Shown here one piece after another: positions 54,649 through 64,000 of a stretch of DNA of 64,000 nt. Position numbers and translations under genes: made by a program. The notes under the pieces are model-generated. The model had not been told where the DNA came from, did no database searches, and worked only from the letters and a program-made list of their open reading frames with translations. This stretch comes from Erinaceus europaeus. Taxonomy: Eukaryota > Chordata > Mammalia > Eulipotyphla > Erinaceidae. The DNA lies in assembly GCF_950295315.1 (NCBI RefSeq), contig NC_080170.1, positions 91,496,054 to 91,560,053 of the forward strand, in the 5' to 3' direction. Position 1 is the first letter of the stretch. Every line of letters begins with the position of its first letter.

Positions 54649-57208
54649 GAAATAGAACAATTCCTAGAAACAAATGCCCTTCCAAAACTAAACCAAGAAG
54701 AACTACAAAACCTAAATGCACCAATCACAGACAAAGAAATTGAAACCGTTATTAAGAATCTCCCCAACAACAAAAGTCCTGGACCTGATGGCTTCACAAA
54801 CGAATTCTACAAAACTTTCAGGAAACTTTTAGTACCCATACTTCTTAAGCTTTTCCATAAGATTGAAGAAACAGGAATACTCCCTTCCACCTTCTATGAA
54901 GCCAACATCACCCGATACCAAAAACTGACAGGGACACAACAAAAAAGGAAAACTACAGACCAATATCTTTGATGAACATAGATGCCAAAATATTAAACAA
55001 GATCTTGGCCAACCAGATACAACAGCACATCAAAAAGATTGTTCATCACAACCAAGTGGGATTCATCCCAGGAATGCAAGGCTGGTTCAACATCCGTAAG
55101 TCAATCAATGTCATTCACCACATCAATAAAAGCAAAGCCAAAAACCACATGATTATCTCAATAGATGCAGAGAAAGCCTTTGACAAAATCCAACACCCAT
55201 TCATGCTCAAAACTCTACAAAAAGTGGGAATAGATGGGAAATTCCTCAAGATAGTGGAATCTATATATAGCAAACCTACAGCCAACATCATACTCAGTGG
55301 ACAGAAGCTGAAAGCATTCCCCCTCAGATTGGGGAATAGACAGGGCTGTCCATTGTCAACATTACTCTTCAACATAGTACTGGAAGTTCTTGCCATAGCA
55401 ATCAGGCAAGAGAAAGAAATCAAAGGAATACAGATTGGAAGGGAAGAAGTCTCTCACTATTTGCGGATGATATGATAGTATACATAGAAAACCCTAAAGA
55501 ATCCAGCAGAAAACTACTGGAAGTTATTAGGCAATGTAGCAAGGTGTCAGGCTACAAAATCAATGTACAAAAATCAGTGGCATTTCTTTATGCAAACACT
55601 AAATCTGAAGAAGAAGACATTCAGAAATCACTCCCATTTACTGTTTCACTCCCATTTACTGTTTCAGCAAAATGAATCAAATACCTAGGAATAAAGTTGA
55701 CCAAAGAAGTGAAAGACTTGTACACTGAAAACTATGAATCGCTACTCAAGGAAATAGAAACTGATACCAAGAAGTGGAAAAATATCCCATGCTCATGGAT
55801 TGGAAGAATAAATATCATCAAAATGAATATTCTCCCCAAAGCCATATACAAATTTAAAGCAATACCCACCAAAGTTCCACCAACCTTCTTTAAGAGAACA
55901 GAACAAACACTACAATCATTTATCTGGAACCTGAAAACACCTAGAATTGCCAAAACCATCTTGAGGAAAAGAAACAGAAATGGAGGCATCACACTCCCAG
56001 ACCTTAAACTATATTATAAAGCCATCATTATGAAAACAGCATGGTGCTGGAACAAAAATAGGCACACAGACCAGTGGAACAGAATTGAAAGCCCAGAAAT
56101 AAATCCCCACACCTATGGACATCTAATATTTGATAAGGGGGCCCAAAGAATTAAATGGAAAAAGGAGGCTCTCTTCAATAAATGGTGCTGGGAAAACTGG
56201 GTTGAAACATGCAGAAGAATGAAATTGAACCACTTTCTCTCACCAGAATGAAAAATCAACTCCAAATGGATCAAATACCTGGATGTTAGACCAGAAACAA
56301 TCAAATACTTAGAGGAAAACATTGGTAAAACACTTTCCCACCTATACCTCAAGGACATCTTTGATGAAATAAACCCAATTGCAAGAAAGATTAAAACAGA
56401 AACAAACCAATGGGACTACATCAAATTGAAAAGATTCTGCACATCCAAAGAAACTATCACACAAACAAAGAGACCCCTCACAGAATGGGAGAAGATCTTC
56501 ACATGCCATACATCAGACAAGAGACTAATAACCAAAATATATAAAGAGCTCAGCAAACTTAGCACCAAAAAAGCAAATGACCCCATTCAAAAATGGGCAG
56601 AAGATATGAACAAAACATTCACCTCAGAGGAGATCCAAAAGGCTAACAAACATATGAAAAACTGCTCTAGGTCACTGATTGTCAGAGAAATGCAAATTAA
56701 GACAACAGTGAGATACCACCTCACTCTTGTAAGAATGGCATACATCAAAAAGGACAGTAGCAACAAATGCTGGAGAGGCTGTGGGGACAGAGGAACCCTT
56801 TTGCATTGCTGGTGGGAATGTAAATTGGTCCAGCCTCTGTGGAGAGCAGTCTGGAAAACTCTCAGAAGGCTAGACATGGACCTTCCATATGATCCAGTAA
56901 TTCCTCTCCTGGGGTTATAACCCAAGGACTCCATAACACCCAACCAAAAAGAGGTGTGTACTCCTATGTTCATAGCAGCACAATTCATAATAGCTAAAAC
57001 CTGGAAGCAACCCAGGTGCCCAACAACAGATGAGTGGCTGAGAAAGCTGTGGTATATATACACAATGGAATACTATGCAGCTATCAAGAACAATGAACCC
57101 ACCTTCTCTGACCCATCTTGCACAGAGCTAGAAGGAATTATGTTAAGTGAGCTAAGTCAGAAAGATAAAGATGAGTATGGGATGATCCCACTCATCAACA
57201 GAAGTTGA
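54649..57208 (+). pseudogene. L1 ORF2 remnant, reverse transcriptase to C-terminus
   Basis: Frames: 54649-54972 (shift by a 1-nt loss near 54915), 54969-55475 ([11 protein letters not shown]; a 4-nt loss near 55450 shifts before the FADD box), 55472-55675, 55697-56251, 56426-56920 (CX3CX7HX4C near 56770) and 56954-57208. An 18-bp tandem duplication (ctcccatttactgtttca) at about 55630-55665 precedes a stop at about 55672. Further stops lie near 56249 and 56918. [10 protein letters not shown] replaces [10 protein letters not shown]. Confidence 0.93.
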
Positions 57209-58553
57209 GAAAGAAGATCTGAAAGGGAAACTCAAAGCAGGATCTGACTAAATTGAAAGTAGGGCACCAAAGTAAAAACCCTGTGGTGAGGGGTAGACAT
57301 GCAGCTTCCTGGGCCAGTGGGGGGTGGGAGTGGGTGGGAGGGATGGGTCACAGTCTTTTGGTGGTGGGAATGGTGTTCATGTACACTCCTAGTAAAATGT
57401 AGTCATATAAATCACTAGTTAATTAATATGAGAGGGGGAAAATTAATTGTATGTCTCAAAGTTTTTAAAACACAGACTGAGTCTTTTTAATATATAGGCT
57501 GTGTATTTGATATGTGTACTCTCTCAAAAGCCTAGACCAAGTAGATCAGAAGCAACTAATGGCACAGCTACATACAAGATACTGGGTACTATACAGCAAA
57601 CCCTAACAAAAGGACTTTTCAAAGTTAACCCAATTACCAAATAATGTGATGATAACATTAACTATTGATTGTCTTTTGGAACCCTAAGACAGCAGGAACC
57701 TTACATCTCCACTATAGAGCCTATATTTTCCCCAGTCCTGGAACCTTAGGATAAGAGCCCACTTTCCCGCATGCCTCTCCCAATCCATATCAAATAATAT
57801 TGCATCTGCTGATCGCAACCTAATCAATGCAACGATTGCCACCTCAACATGCTTCATTCAGCTCAGACTTGTCCAGAGACTTCACGTGTGGAATGACAAC
57901 CCTTCAGCTTCATTACTCAGGTGACACCTTTCCTTTCATAGTATTCTCTAATTCCATCCCAGGTGGTTAATTTTCTAACAAAGTCCCAAAACCTAGATAT
58001 AGACCAGGTTCTGTGAGAGAGCATATGTTCACACATATCCATAAACTAGTGCAAAATATATACCTGAAAGCAAAAGTACACTAGAGTTTGCAGTGAGAAC
58101 CCTCCTAACACTTCTTCTCCACTATTCCAACCTTTGGGTCCATGATTGCTCAACAATTTGTTTGGCTTTGTATGTTAATTCTCTTTTCAGCCACCAGGTT
58201 CCAGATGACATCAGGATGCCGGCCAGGCTTCCCTGGACTGAAGACCCCACCAATGTGCCCTGGAGCTCTGCTTCCCCAGAGACACACCCTACTAGGGAAA
58301 GAGGCAGACTGGGAGTATGGACCGACCAGTCAACATCCATGTTCAGAGGGGAAGCAATTACAGAAGCCAGACCTTCCACCTTCTACAACCCACAATGACC
58401 CTGGGTCCATGCTCCCAGAGGGATAGAGAATGGGAAAGCTATCAGGGGAGGGGGTGGGATATGGAGATTGGGTGGCGGGAATTGTGTGGAGTTGTACCCC
58501 TCCTACCCTATGGTTTTGTTAATTTATCCTTTCTTAAATAAAAAATAAATTTG
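54649..58553 (+). mobile_element. L1 copy 3, 3' part
   Basis: Resumes at the equivalent of copy 1 about 18979 (gaacaattcctagaaac) and continues through ORF2, the 3' UTR with G-rich tract and cctttcttaaataaaaaata to an A-rich end near 58553. The join with 45305-47501 (same strand, consecutive ORF2 except about 160 bp) makes one element the simplest reading. Confidence 0.88.
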
Positions 58554-58805
58554 AAAAAAGAGTCTGAAGCCAGTCACAGTGTGCCAAGAATAAGTCACTA
58601 TAGGGAAATGTCACCAGTGAGCTGCAATTACTCAAAGAACTGACACTGACAGTTTACTAGAAATTATCACTGGAATTTTTAAATTTGCTTTCGGAAGTGA
58701 AATGTATACTATTGGATTGTAACACACAACTTTCAAATCTATACAGAAAAAAACTTATACTAGAATGGCAATGGAGGTGACAAAATTGTCTCCAAGGAAA
58801 TAATA
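58554..58805. other. Unassigned single-copy DNA
   Basis: No recognised feature; follows the A-rich end of L1 copy 3. Confidence 0.5.
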
Positions 58806-58965
58806 TGGGGCTGGGGAGATAGCATAAACTATATGCAAAAGACTTTCATGCCTAAGGCTCCAGGGTCTCAGGTTCAATCTATACCATCACCGAAGCCAGA
58901 CATGAGCAGTGCTCTACTAAAAATTATTCAATAAGTAAATAAACGAATAAATAAATAAATGCCTT
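58806..58965 (+). mobile_element. tRNA-derived SINE, family C
   Basis: ggggctggggagatagcata head, ggttcaatctata box B region, agacatgagcagtgctctac and (AAAT)n tail. Confidence 0.72.
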
Positions 58966-59067
58966 ATGTGTGAAAACTCCAAGAACTTAATAGAAGTTAT
59001 TATAACTTATTGAACATTGTAGTGAAATTGCAAGGTACAAACAACAAACATTTGTCTATCTTCATAC

Positions 59068-59192
59068 TTATTTTTTTTTAATTTACTGGATAGAGATAGG
59101 GAAACTGAGATAAAAAATGGAGGGAGAAAAAGGGAGGGAGAGATACTTGCAGCACCAATTCACTGCTTGCGAAGCTCCCTTGTATTTCTATT
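59068..59192 (-). mobile_element. SINE family B fragment, invaded by another SINE
   Basis: Plus strand begins T-rich, then tttactggatagagataggg and gagatacttgcagcaccaat, the complement of a family B tail and body. It breaks off about where the next SINE enters. Confidence 0.65.
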
Positions 59193-59202
59193 GAAAAGAG
59201 GT

Positions 59203-59423
59203 GGGGCCAGGCAGTGGTGCACCTGGTTGAGCGCACACATTACAGTGCACAAGGACCCAGGTTCAAGCCCTCGTCCCCACTTGCAGGGTGAAAGCTTCAC
59301 GAGTGGTGAAGCAGGGCTGCAGCTGTCTCTCTGTCTCTCTCCCTATCTCCCTCTCCCCTCTCACTTTCTCTCTGTTACTATCCAGTAAATAAATAAAATA
59401 AAAAGAAAAAAAATTTAAAATAA
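59203..59423 (+). mobile_element. tRNA-derived SINE, family B, best copy
   Basis: ggggccaggcagtggtgcac, gttgagcgcacacattacag, box B ggttcaagccc, cttgcagggtgaaagcttca, CT tract, tatccagtaaataaataaaa tail. TSD gaaaagaggt at 59193-59202 and 59424-59433. Confidence 0.88.
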
Positions 59424-59439
59424 GAAAAGAGGTATTAGG

Positions 59440-60560
59440 GAAGTAATCTCATTCATAATAAAGTCAAAAAGAATAAAACAGTTGGAGATTAATATACATA
59501 AGGAAATTAATGACCTCTTGAGTAAAAACTATAAAATACTGATGGGAAATAACAAAGATACAACTAAATTGAAAGATAAGTCTCTGCTCATAAAGTGAAA
59601 GAATTAATATTGCTCGTGTCCATACTACTCAAACTGACCTACAGACTTTTTAGGGACAGTACAGAGATAGGAAGTCTGAAACCTTGAATAGCTGAGATAA
59701 AATGCATATAGAACACACATTTTTAAGGAGTTATGGGGAGCTGGGGGATGGTGCACCTGGTTGAGCACACATGTTAAAGGAGTTTGGGGAAGGTAGCTAC
59801 ACCCAGATGGCTATAGAAAGACAGGTGATCTCAGTGAACCAATGATCAGTTAGCTTCAGGTGGGACAAAAATCAGGGAAGGGCTTGACTTTTCCTTTTCT
59901 TGGCCTTCGTGGGACTATGCCCACAAGCTGTCTATGCACTACTGTACTTCAGTAGTACTTTTGCACAAATTTCATAATAAAAAAAAATTTAACACCTGGT
60001 CATGGAGTCACCTGTAATTGTTTTCAAGACTGTGCTGTGACCAAATCTTCCTGGGAGGGTTCTGGTGGTTCCAGTGCTCTCCGTGGCCAGTGGCCAGTCT
60101 ACCCTGCGACCAGACTCAATAAAATCCCTATCAAAAAAATTTTCAAAGACATTTTTTTCAGAAACAAACAACAATTATAGAATTCACATAAAACGATACC
60201 AAATAGCTAAAGAATATTTGGGAGCAGTAAACAAAAATTGAGACATTCTACACTCTGATTGCAAATTATGACTCAGTTATTTAGGATCAAAACAGTGTGG
60301 TACTGGCATAAAAATGAAGGCAGAAACAAGTAGAACAGAAGAGAGACCACAATAATGAAGTATAAAGTCAACTGATATTTAACAAGAGCACCAAGAATGC
60401 AAAATAGGAAAATGATAACCTATTCAATTACTAATGTTTTAGGGGAGGTGACTATCTAGTAAATGGAATTGAACTCCTACATAAGATATGACTATCAATA
60501 AAAAGGAATGAAAATTAGCATAATACCTTTAGCTAACAACACTATATTGTGTATTTAGAA
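59440..60560 (+). mobile_element. Old L1 ORF2 fragment with an internal insertion
   Basis: Diverged ORF2 from the region after the catalytic box (ataataaagtcaaaaagaat, aactataaaatactgatggg) to the ORF2 middle (cagtgtggtactggcataaa, caactgatatttaacaagag). About 460 bp at 59655-60118 is not L1. Confidence 0.7.
59655..60118 (+). mobile_element. Unclassified insertion in old L1, with SINE head
   Basis: Splits an ORF2 stretch that otherwise reads ...ctacagactttt / aaatccctatcaaa. It contains the first about 45 bp of a family B SINE (gggggatggtgcacctggtt, 59741-59760). Then comes about 330 bp of unidentified sequence with aataaaa (about 60117) near its end, suggestive of an LTR or transcript 3' end. 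No TG...CA ends with TSD were found. Confidence 0.4.
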
Positions 60561-60566
60561 TTTTAA

Positions 60567-60826
60567 AAAAGTTATTATCTTTATTTATTTATTGGACCAG
60601 AAATTGAAAGGAAGGGGGAGATAAGAGAGAGAAAGAGACAGAGAGAGACACTTGCAGCCCTGCTTCACCACTAGTGAAGCTTTCTCTTTCCCTCTGTATT
60701 TCTCCCTCCCCTCTCAATGTTTCTCTCTTCCATTTCCAATAAAAAAGAAAAAAATGGCCACCAAGAGGAGTGGATTCATAGTGTCAACACCAAACCCCAA
60801 AGACAACCAACTCTGGAGGGGAAAAA
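60567..60826. mobile_element. Two SINE pieces fused in opposite orientation
   Basis: 60567-60680 is a minus-strand family B tail and body (atctttatttatttattgga, gacacttgcagccctgcttc). From about 60681 a plus-strand SINE tail begins (CT tract, aataaaaaag), then the family A long-form extension (atggccaccaagaggagtgg) to 60826. The body motif ttcaccactagtgaagct is itself a palindrome at the join. Confidence 0.6.
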
Positions 60827-61053
60827 AATCTAGATGACTCAAGATAATCAACTAAAAGTATCAATTTAATTTAAACCAATGTCACTGTCAGTAGTTATGT
60901 GAGAATCCTGGTCTCCACACTAAGGCTGAAGGAAGACAGTGTGTTCAGAAAGAGTATTTGGTTTGCAACTCATGAAGGCCAGGGTATCAAATTTAGATAT
61001 AAGAAACAGAGATAGATTGGAAGTAGTCTTTTTGGTAAAGATCACACTTAAAA
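60827..61053. other. Unassigned DNA
   Basis: No recognised feature. Confidence 0.45.
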
Positions 61054-61066
61054 GGAATTATATTGT

Positions 61067-61344
61067 TTTTTTTTTCTAATATTTATTTATTCCCTTTTGT
61101 TGCCCTTGTTGTTTTTTTGTTGTAGTTATTATTGATGACATTGTTGTTAGAACAGAGAGAAATAGAGAGAGGAGGGGAAGACAGAGAGGGGGAGAAAAAG
61201 AGATATACCTACAAACCTGCTTTACTGCCTGTGAAGCAACTCCCCTGCAGGTGGGGAGCCCAGGGCTCAAACCAGGATCCTTATGCTGGTCCTTGCGCTT
61301 TGCACCACCTGTGCTTAACCTGCTGTGCTACCGCCCGACTCCCA
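61067..61344 (-). mobile_element. tRNA-derived SINE, family A
   Basis: Minus-strand copy: gggagtcgggcggtagcaca head, box B ggtttgagccc, CT tract, CAACAA tract and A tail. Imperfect TSD gga(a/g)t(t/g)atattgt: 61054-61066 and 61345-61357. Confidence 0.87.
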
Positions 61345-61402
61345 GGAGTGATATTGTCTGATACTACATTAACTTTTTAATTTTGGTTGTCTCTGAGGCT
61401 TC

Positions 61403-61650
61403 ATTGAAACATGCAGAAGAATGAAACTGAACCACTATATTTCACCAAATACAAAAGTAAATTCCAAGTAGATCAAGAACTTGGATTTTAGACCACAAAC
61501 TATCAGATACTTATTGGCAGAACTCTTTTCCGCATAAATTTTAAAGACATCTTCAAGGAAAGAATCCAATTACAAAGAAGACTCAAGCAAGCATAAACCT
61601 ATGGGACTACGTCAAATGAAAAAGCTTCTGCACAGCTAAAGAAACAACTA
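61403..61650 (+). mobile_element. Old L1 ORF2 fragment
   Basis: ttgaaacatgcagaagaatg, tggattttagaccacaaact, tatgggactacgtcaaatga and aaagcttctgcacagctaaa follow the order of copy 1 20521-20770. Diverged, no open frame. Confidence 0.8.
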
Positions 61651-61675
61651 CCCACGTGAAGAGCATAGACCAGTT

Positions 61676-61915
61676 TAAGGATCCTGGTTCGAGCCCCCAC
61701 TTCCCACCTGCAGGGGAGTCACTTCACAGGCGGTGAAGCAGGTCTGCAGGTGTCTATCTTTCTCTCCCCCCTCTGTCTTTCCTTCCTCTCTCCATTTCTC
61801 TCTGTCCTATCCAACAACGAAGTCAATATCAACAACAATAATAACTACAACAATGAAAAACAACAAGGCCTACAAAAGTGAAAATAAATAAATAAATATA
61901 AAAAATCTTTAAAAA
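61676..61915 (+). mobile_element. tRNA-derived SINE, family A, 5'-truncated
   Basis: The box A end is absent. It starts near agaccagtttaaggatcctg, then ggttcgagccc, CT tract, CAACAA tract and AAATA tail. Inserted at the end of an old L1 fragment. Confidence 0.8.
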
Positions 61916-62262
61916 GTGACTTTTTAAAAAAATCCTTAACATGATAATAGTTGTCATTTCAGAAGTGGAATGTTTTAAATGTTTCTTCATGTCACTAGAC
62001 AAAAGAAATGGGTACTGAGTCTCACACTTGTTCAAGGGCCTACAAATTCAGCAGCAGTGCCTTTGCATAATGACCAAGTTGTCATCTCCAAATATGTTGT
62101 TAAATTGCTAATCTCAACTCCAATTGCAACAGTGAATAAAGTCCTAGTTACAAAGGACAACAGCAGTAGTGATTGCATAGCAGAATGATTAAACATCGGG
62201 CAGCAATAATTACTCCCTCTTTAGACATAAAGTCAAAATTATAATAATCAAATAAATAAATT
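61916..62262. other. Unassigned single-copy DNA
   Basis: No recognised feature. Confidence 0.45.
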
Positions 62263-62478
62263 AGGTGGGGCCAGGCAGTGATCTGGTTAAGTGGCTCACT
62301 TGGTTAAGCACTCACATTATAGTGCACAAGATCTGGGTTCAAGCCCACCTACAAGGGGAAAGCTTTGCTAGTGGTGAAGCAGGGCTGTCGGTGTTTCTCT
62401 GTCTCTTTCCCTGTCAATCTCCCCCTCCCCCCTTAATCTCTCTCTCTCTCTGTCTCTAATAAATAAATAAAATATAAA
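62263..62478 (+). mobile_element. tRNA-derived SINE, family B
   Basis: aggtggggccaggcagtgat, a partly duplicated head (ctggttaagtgg / cttggttaagca), box B ggttcaagccc, ctacaaggggaaagctttgc, CT tract and AAAT tail. Confidence 0.8.
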
Positions 62479-62765
62479 ACAATAAATCAATTAGTGAAGA
62501 TGTATACTGGAGAGAGAGAGTCAATTAAAAAAAAGCAATTCTCACAACAAAGCAGTAAGTCCCAAATGATTATGCCACCTCATATAAAAATTGGTACAGC
62601 ATCCAAGGTATGGTACTGATAATTGCAGTTAAATACCAAAGAAGTATTTTCACTGTCTGTGACTCCAGTGCTAGGTAGAGAAGATCCAACTGATTTCTTT
62701 TATTTGTGTTTTTATTTTTCTTGAACTTACATGCATACATTTTGACAGCAAGGCAACTATAGTTT
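62479..62765. other. Unassigned single-copy DNA
   Basis: No recognised feature. Confidence 0.45.
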
Positions 62766-63110
62766 CTCTTTTTATAATTTTTAATTTTTATTAGGGAGTT
62801 AATGGCTTACAATAAATACAATTGTTGGTACATGTGTAAAATTTCTCAGTTTTTACTGAACACTCTCACCCCCAGCAATAATTTGCAAAACACCTTACCT
62901 CCTCCACAATTATGCACCAGGATCTGAAAGGTGATCCCTGCCTCCCAAACACCCCAGAGTTCTTTACTTTGGTAATATACAACAAACCTAGTCCAAGTTC
63001 TGTATTTTCCTTTTCTGTTCTTAACTCTCAACTTCTGTTCATGAGTGAAATCAACCCATATTCATCCTTCTCTTGCTGGCTTATATAATTTCTTAAGGCT
63101 CCACTCCATT
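62766..63110 (-). mobile_element. 5'-truncated L1 3' end
   Basis: Plus strand: attagggagttaatggctta, cccagagttctttactttgg, then the ORF2 C-terminal complement cttctgttcatgagtgaaat. Same 3' UTR type as 36236-36600. Confidence 0.78.
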
Positions 63111-63480
63111 GGATAAGAGTGGTACAATTCACACCACCAGAGTTCTGCATCCCTCCCCTCAATTAGAAGCTGTCCTATTCTTTAACCCTCTGGAACTATG
63201 GATCTAAGAATATTATGGGGTACAGAAGGTGGAAGGTCTGGCTTCTGTAATTTCTTCTCCAGTGGACATGGATGTTGGCAGGTCTATCCATACTCCCAGC
63301 CTCAGGTCTATCCATACCCCCAGCCTGTTTCTATCTTTCTCTAGTGGGGCAGGGCTCTGGAGAGGTGGGGTTCCAGGACACATTGGTGATGTCTCTCCAG
63401 GAAAGTCAGGTTGGTGTCATGATATCAACTGCAACTTGGTGGCTAAAAATAATTAAGATATAAAGCAGAACAAATTTTTT
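63111..63480 (-). mobile_element. Diverged L1 3' UTR
   Basis: Parallels the copy 2 3' UTR (38560-38950): acaattcacaccaccagagt, tacagaaggtggaaggtctg, gtgggg(c)agggctctgg, ggacacattggtgatgtctc. A local duplication of aggtctatccatac(t/c)ccca lies at about 63279 and 63305. Its A-tail side abuts the preceding L1 fragment. Confidence 0.75.
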
Positions 63481-64000
63481 AGTAATCAAGAACCTAAAGG
63501 TAAGACTATAGCAGATGAGATTTGAGGTCTCCATTTTGGAAAAAGCTAGGAAGTCTATTATAGTTATATTCCCAGGGACCTGTAACTTCACTAATTTTTG
63601 CCTGAGCCTATTAGCTAACATGCAGGTGGGCTAAAGGTATTGTCTCGGAAGATGGTGTCAGAGTTAGAAAAAAGGACTAGAAAGCTGGATCAGGGCAGAG
63701 AGAAGCTCCCAAATATGGGGAAAGTATATAAATATGTTAACTGTAAACCCCATCGATTTGATCAGGGGCACAGGGTCCTATGCATCCCTGTAAGTCTAAG
63801 CTCGCATTCCATGGTCATAGTTAGGAACATTCTAGGCTGCACTCATTTCAGGACCAGTCTTCCTCGAGTGGCAGAGTATGTTGACCCTCACTCAGAGAGT
63901 GAGGCAGTACCTACCACATGAGGGATTATGAAGTAGTTCCTGATGGAGATGACCAGTGATGGTAGAAAGAGGGATCTGTTAGAGGTCTAGGAACATCATG
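63481..64000. other. Unassigned, possibly older L1 3' UTR
   Basis: It continues from the L1 3' UTR without a visible break and may be an older L1 3' UTR on the minus strand. I cannot align it to copies 1-3. The 93-aa frame at 63640-63921 has no recognisable domain. Confidence 0.3.

Noticed and set aside
54610..54972. 120-codon frame starting in the filler and running into ORF2
   Set aside because: The ATG lies in non-L1 filler next to the LTR; the fusion with ORF2 is accidental and frameshifts soon after.
1..64000. A previously undescribed gene system (defence, biosynthetic or toxin cluster)
   Set aside because: I looked on both strands; every long frame is L1 or retroviral, and the remaining frames are short, low-complexity or unsupported.

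Overview
This window looks like repeat-dense intergenic or intronic DNA from a placental mammal. I see no host protein-coding exon. The evidence is LINE-1 (L1) elements at several ages, tRNA-derived SINEs with A/B-box-like heads and target-site duplications (TSDs), a class II (betaretrovirus-like) endogenous retrovirus, a solo LTR and many microsatellites. The head and tail of the commonest SINE resemble what I remember of hedgehog (Erinaceus) genomes. That species assignment is from memory and moderate at best.

Layout. 1-15.4 kb: AT-rich single-copy DNA with short SINEs, tiny L1 3' ends and microsatellites, plus a nested cluster at 11.8-14.1 kb. 15.4-22.9 kb: a full-length plus-strand L1 (copy 1) with a 14-bp TSD, an open 1274-codon ORF2 and an ORF1 that has lost its upstream ATG. 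22.9-34.9 kb: old L1 pieces and SINEs. 34.9-35.7 kb: a 744-bp solo LTR with a perfect 6-bp TSD. 38.5-45.2 kb: a near full-length minus-strand L1 (copy 2) with a 13-bp TSD; an in-frame deletion has removed the reverse-transcriptase FADD motif. 45.3-58.55 kb: a plus-strand L1 (copy 3), head-to-head with copy 2 across about 0.13 kb, lacking ORF1 and split by a defective minus-strand retrovirus (about 47.5-54.6 kb). 58.55-64 kb: SINE-in-SINE nests, old L1 and L1 3' UTR pieces.

Function. The only plausible expressible protein is the copy 1 ORF2 protein (endonuclease plus reverse transcriptase), with an ORF1 protein from a downstream start. Such machinery would be expected to mobilise its own RNA and SINE RNA; the TSDs and A-tails around the SINEs fit that. 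The retrovirus keeps a recognisable LTR, primer binding site and splice donor, but gag, pro, pol and env are all broken. I found no CRISPR array, no functional tRNA or rRNA gene, and no convincing new biological system. The most interesting material is structural: L1 5' UTR module duplications, the head-to-head L1 pair, the hairpin at the retrovirus/L1 junction and the repeat-expanded Gag linker.
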